Shown here piece after piece: positions 9,354-11,084 of a stretch of 11,084 nt of DNA. The DNA is taken from NCBI GenBank assembly GCA_029239415.1, contig JAQZAY010000103.1, positions 1 through 11,084 on the forward strand, in the 5' to 3' direction. Source of the DNA: Pseudomonas sp. (GTDB lineage Bacteria; Pseudomonadota; Gammaproteobacteria; Pseudomonadales; Pseudomonadaceae). Numbering within the stretch: position 1 is the stretch's first letter; every line of letters starts with the position of its first letter. Under the pieces are notes generated by a model. It worked only from the letters and a program-made list of their open reading frames with translations, ran no database searches and had not been told where the DNA came from. Made by a program: the position numbers and the translations under genes.

Positions 9354-9957
9354 TGCGCACCAGCGCCGCCAGCGACTGCACCTGCATCTTGCGCATGGCG
9401 TTTGCTCGGCGAACCTTCACGGTGATTTCACTCAGGTTCAGCCGGGACGCGATCTGCTTGTTCAGCAGGCCCTGCACTACCAGTCGTACCACCTCGCGCT
9501 CTCCTTCGCTCAGGGACATCCAGCGGCCCCGTATTTCGGCGGTCGCCGCATCGCGCTCGCGGCGTTCGCGGTCCTGCTCAAGCCCTTGCTGGATGGCATC
9601 CAGCAGATCCTGATCGCGAAACGGCTTGGTCAGGAACTCGATCGCGCCGCGCTTGATGGCGGTCACGCCCATGGCGATATCGCCGTGCCCGGTGATGAAG
9701 ACTACCGGCAGGTCGATGCCCCTTCCTGGCATCTGGCGATGGAAATCCATGCCGCTTTGCTCAGGCATGCGAACGTCCAGTACCAGGCAGCCGGGCGCAT
9801 TCTCGATCGGCGTCGCAAGAAACTCACGCGTAGAAGCGAACGCGCGTACCGTCAGCCCGACCGAAGCCAGCAGGTCTTCCAGTGCGGCGCGCATGGAACT
9901 GTCGTCATCGATCAGGTAGACGACAGGCTGTGCGGGTGGGGCGAATGGGGTTGTCAT
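9304..9957 (-). CDS. FixJ/NarL-type response regulator
   Basis: DNA-binding response regulator of a two-component pair with the kinase encoded upstream. Residues about 11-125 form a receiver domain with the acidic pocket Asp18/Asp19 in LIDDDSSM, the phospho-acceptor Asp61 in LVLDVRMP, Thr89 in FITGHGD and Lys111 in FLTKPF. A Glu/Arg-rich linker (about 127-143) leads to a LuxR-type helix-turn-helix, LSEGEREV to NLSEITVKVRRANAMRKM (148-191). The receiver pattern (ITGHGD, MPEQSGM) is that of the FixJ subgroup. The ATG at 9957 has GAGG six bases upstream; an upstream in-frame ATG at 10050 would add 31 unconserved residues. The gene overlaps the kinase gene by 53 nt and tatD by 50 nt. Target genes are unknown. 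Confidence 0.93.
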   Translation of the reverse strand: MTTPFAPPAQPVVYLIDDDSSMRAALEDLLASVGLTVRAFASTREFLATPIENAPGCLVLDVRMPEQSGMDFHRQMPGRGIDLPVVFITGHGDIAMGVTAIKRGAIEFLTKPFRDQDLLDAIQQGLEQDRERRERDAATAEIRGRWMSLSEGEREVVRLVVQGLLNKQIASRLNLSEITVKVRRANAMRKMQVQSLAALVRITEKLGSSPAPTGTDA

Positions 9958-11062
9958 GAGGGGCCTCGTCCTGGGTGGGCACGCTGAACCAGAAAAGCGC
10001 GCCCGCGCTTTCATTCGATTCCGCCGAGATATGACCGCCGTTGGCTTCAACGATCGTTCGGCTGATGCTCAGGCCGACGCCAATGCCTTGCGCCTTGGTT
10101 GTCCAGAAAGCCTCGAACAGGCGGTCATGGACGCCTTCGGCCAATCCTGTTCCCGAGTCGCGAACGCTGAACACGATCATGGCAGCTTCGCAGGTCGAGC
10201 TCAGCCTGATGGTCCGCCTGGCGGGAGGAGCAGGCGCTGTGGCCTCGATCGCATTGAGCAGCAGGTTGCCTATCACCTGCTGCACCTGCACCCGGTCAGC
10301 CAGCGCCATGGGCAGCCCTGGAGCGAGGTCGACCTCAAGAACAATCCCCGTTCGTGCCATTTCATCCTGTGAAAGGGCGATGACCTCCCTGGCTGCTTCG
10401 TTGAAGTCAAACGCCTGGCGCTGCGGCGGTTCGCCCTTGGTGAGACTGCGCACTCGCGCAATGATGTCGCCGGCACGTGTTGCATCGGCAAGGATGCGTT
10501 GCAGTGCCTCGCGCGCCTTGTCCACGTTCGGGGGTTCTTGTCCCAACCAGCGCTGGCAGGCATTACCGCTGGTCACGATGGCAGCCAGCGGCTGATTGAC
10601 CTCGTGAGCGATCGAGGTGGTCAGGCCTTCGAGGCTCTTGACTCGGGCAATGCGCAGAAGGCGCGCCTGCGCATCATGGGCGGCAGCACGGGCGGCCTCC
10701 ATCTTGAGCACAAGATGAGCGGTAATGAGGATCGAAACGATGCTGATGGTCATGTTGACCAGGCCGGCACGGTAATCGCCTTGAACGGTGATGGCGAAGC
10801 TGAGCAGCGTGATTGCAGTGCAGGCGCCGCTCAACGCCATGAGCGCCTTGCGGCTTAGAATCGGTGCCGCCGTCAGTATTACGCCAGCGTAGAACACCGA
10901 CACCGCGATTTCATAGCTTGTCGCGCTGTCGAGGCTAAAGATCACGCCCATGACGGCCAGCATCAGGACGAGTCGAAGCGCTCGTCTGCGGGGAGAGATC
11001 ATGGGCGTGAGTTGCCTGTTCATCGGGTGCGTGGTTCCAGTGCTCCATTGCAAGGCTATCAT
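9905..11062 (-). CDS. Membrane sensor histidine kinase
   Basis: Sensor partner of the adjacent response regulator. The N-terminus has four hydrophobic segments (about 29-47, 50-69, 73-93, 100-118) joined by very short loops, with no large periplasmic domain and no visible PAS domain, so the signal is probably sensed in or near the membrane. The HisKA region has the H-box TTSIAHEVNQPLAAI with the phospho-acceptor His153. The ATPase domain has an N-box (GNLLLNAIEA, Asn270), G1 (RDSGTGL) and the LFEAFWTTKAQGIGVGLSIS F/G2 region. This is the FixL/DctB-like HPK4 style of kinase. An in-frame stop 12 nt before 11062 limits the start to ATG 11062, 11023 or 11002; none has a strong ribosome binding site. 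The last 21 or so residues are encoded mostly within the overlap with the regulator gene. Confidence 0.92.
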   Translation of the reverse strand: MIALQWSTGTTHPMNRQLTPMISPRRRALRLVLMLAVMGVIFSLDSATSYEIAVSVFYAGVILTAAPILSRKALMALSGACTAITLLSFAITVQGDYRAGLVNMTISIVSILITAHLVLKMEAARAAAHDAQARLLRIARVKSLEGLTTSIAHEVNQPLAAIVTSGNACQRWLGQEPPNVDKAREALQRILADATRAGDIIARVRSLTKGEPPQRQAFDFNEAAREVIALSQDEMARTGIVLEVDLAPGLPMALADRVQVQQVIGNLLLNAIEATAPAPPARRTIRLSSTCEAAMIVFSVRDSGTGLAEGVHDRLFEAFWTTKAQGIGVGLSISRTIVEANGGHISAESNESAGALFWFSVPTQDEAPHDNPIRPTRTACRLPDR

Positions 11063-11084
11063 GGGACGGCTCTATCGAGTCTCC

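Noticed and set aside
9586..9987. Plus-strand open frames opposite the response regulator
   Set aside because: The minus strand encodes an unmistakable receiver plus LuxR-type protein; the plus-strand readings lack any motif.

Overview
The window is about 11 kb of high-GC, gene-dense chromosome from a gammaproteobacterium, almost certainly a fluorescent Pseudomonas. The protein sequences and the gene order (yceD end, rpmF, plsX, fabD, fabG, acpP, fabF, pabC, mltG, tmk, holB, tatD) match the conserved Pseudomonas fatty-acid-synthesis locus. The P. putida group is my best guess from how the proteins read, but I could not test it by alignment.

Layout. Positions 1-9353 hold the plus-strand housekeeping cluster: the last codons of yceD, ribosomal protein L32 (rpmF), then phospholipid and fatty acid synthesis (plsX, fabD, fabG, acpP, fabF). 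Next come folate (pabC), cell wall (mltG), dTMP (tmk), the DNA polymerase III delta-prime subunit (holB) and a TatD-type nuclease. Most junctions are tight: rpmF/plsX and pabC/mltG are 3 nt apart, fabF/pabC overlap by 1 nt, and tmk/holB by 8 nt, which suggests co-transcription and translational coupling. Only three gaps exceed 100 nt. The gaps before fabD and before acpP each carry the same bipartite promoter-like motif with identical spacing. The acpP-fabF gap carries a clear intrinsic terminator. Together these suggest that acpP is transcribed at a higher level as a partly separate unit.

Positions 9304-11062 (minus strand) encode a two-component system: a membrane histidine kinase followed by an overlapping FixJ/NarL-type response regulator. 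It runs convergently into tatD, and the 3' ends of the two coding regions overlap by 50 nt. I cannot assign its stimulus or targets.

How the genes work together: PlsX takes the acyl-ACP made by FabD, FabG, FabF and AcpP into phospholipid synthesis. PabC, MltG, Tmk, HolB and TatD tie folate, wall, nucleotide and DNA metabolism to the same growth-linked locus. I see no mobile element, CRISPR array, tRNA or rRNA, and no convincing new defence or biosynthetic system. The points that depart from the expected are the absence of pilZ between holB and tatD, the shared fabD/acpP promoter motif, the structured acpP leader, the convergent overlap with the two-component system, and the disordered tail on MltG.
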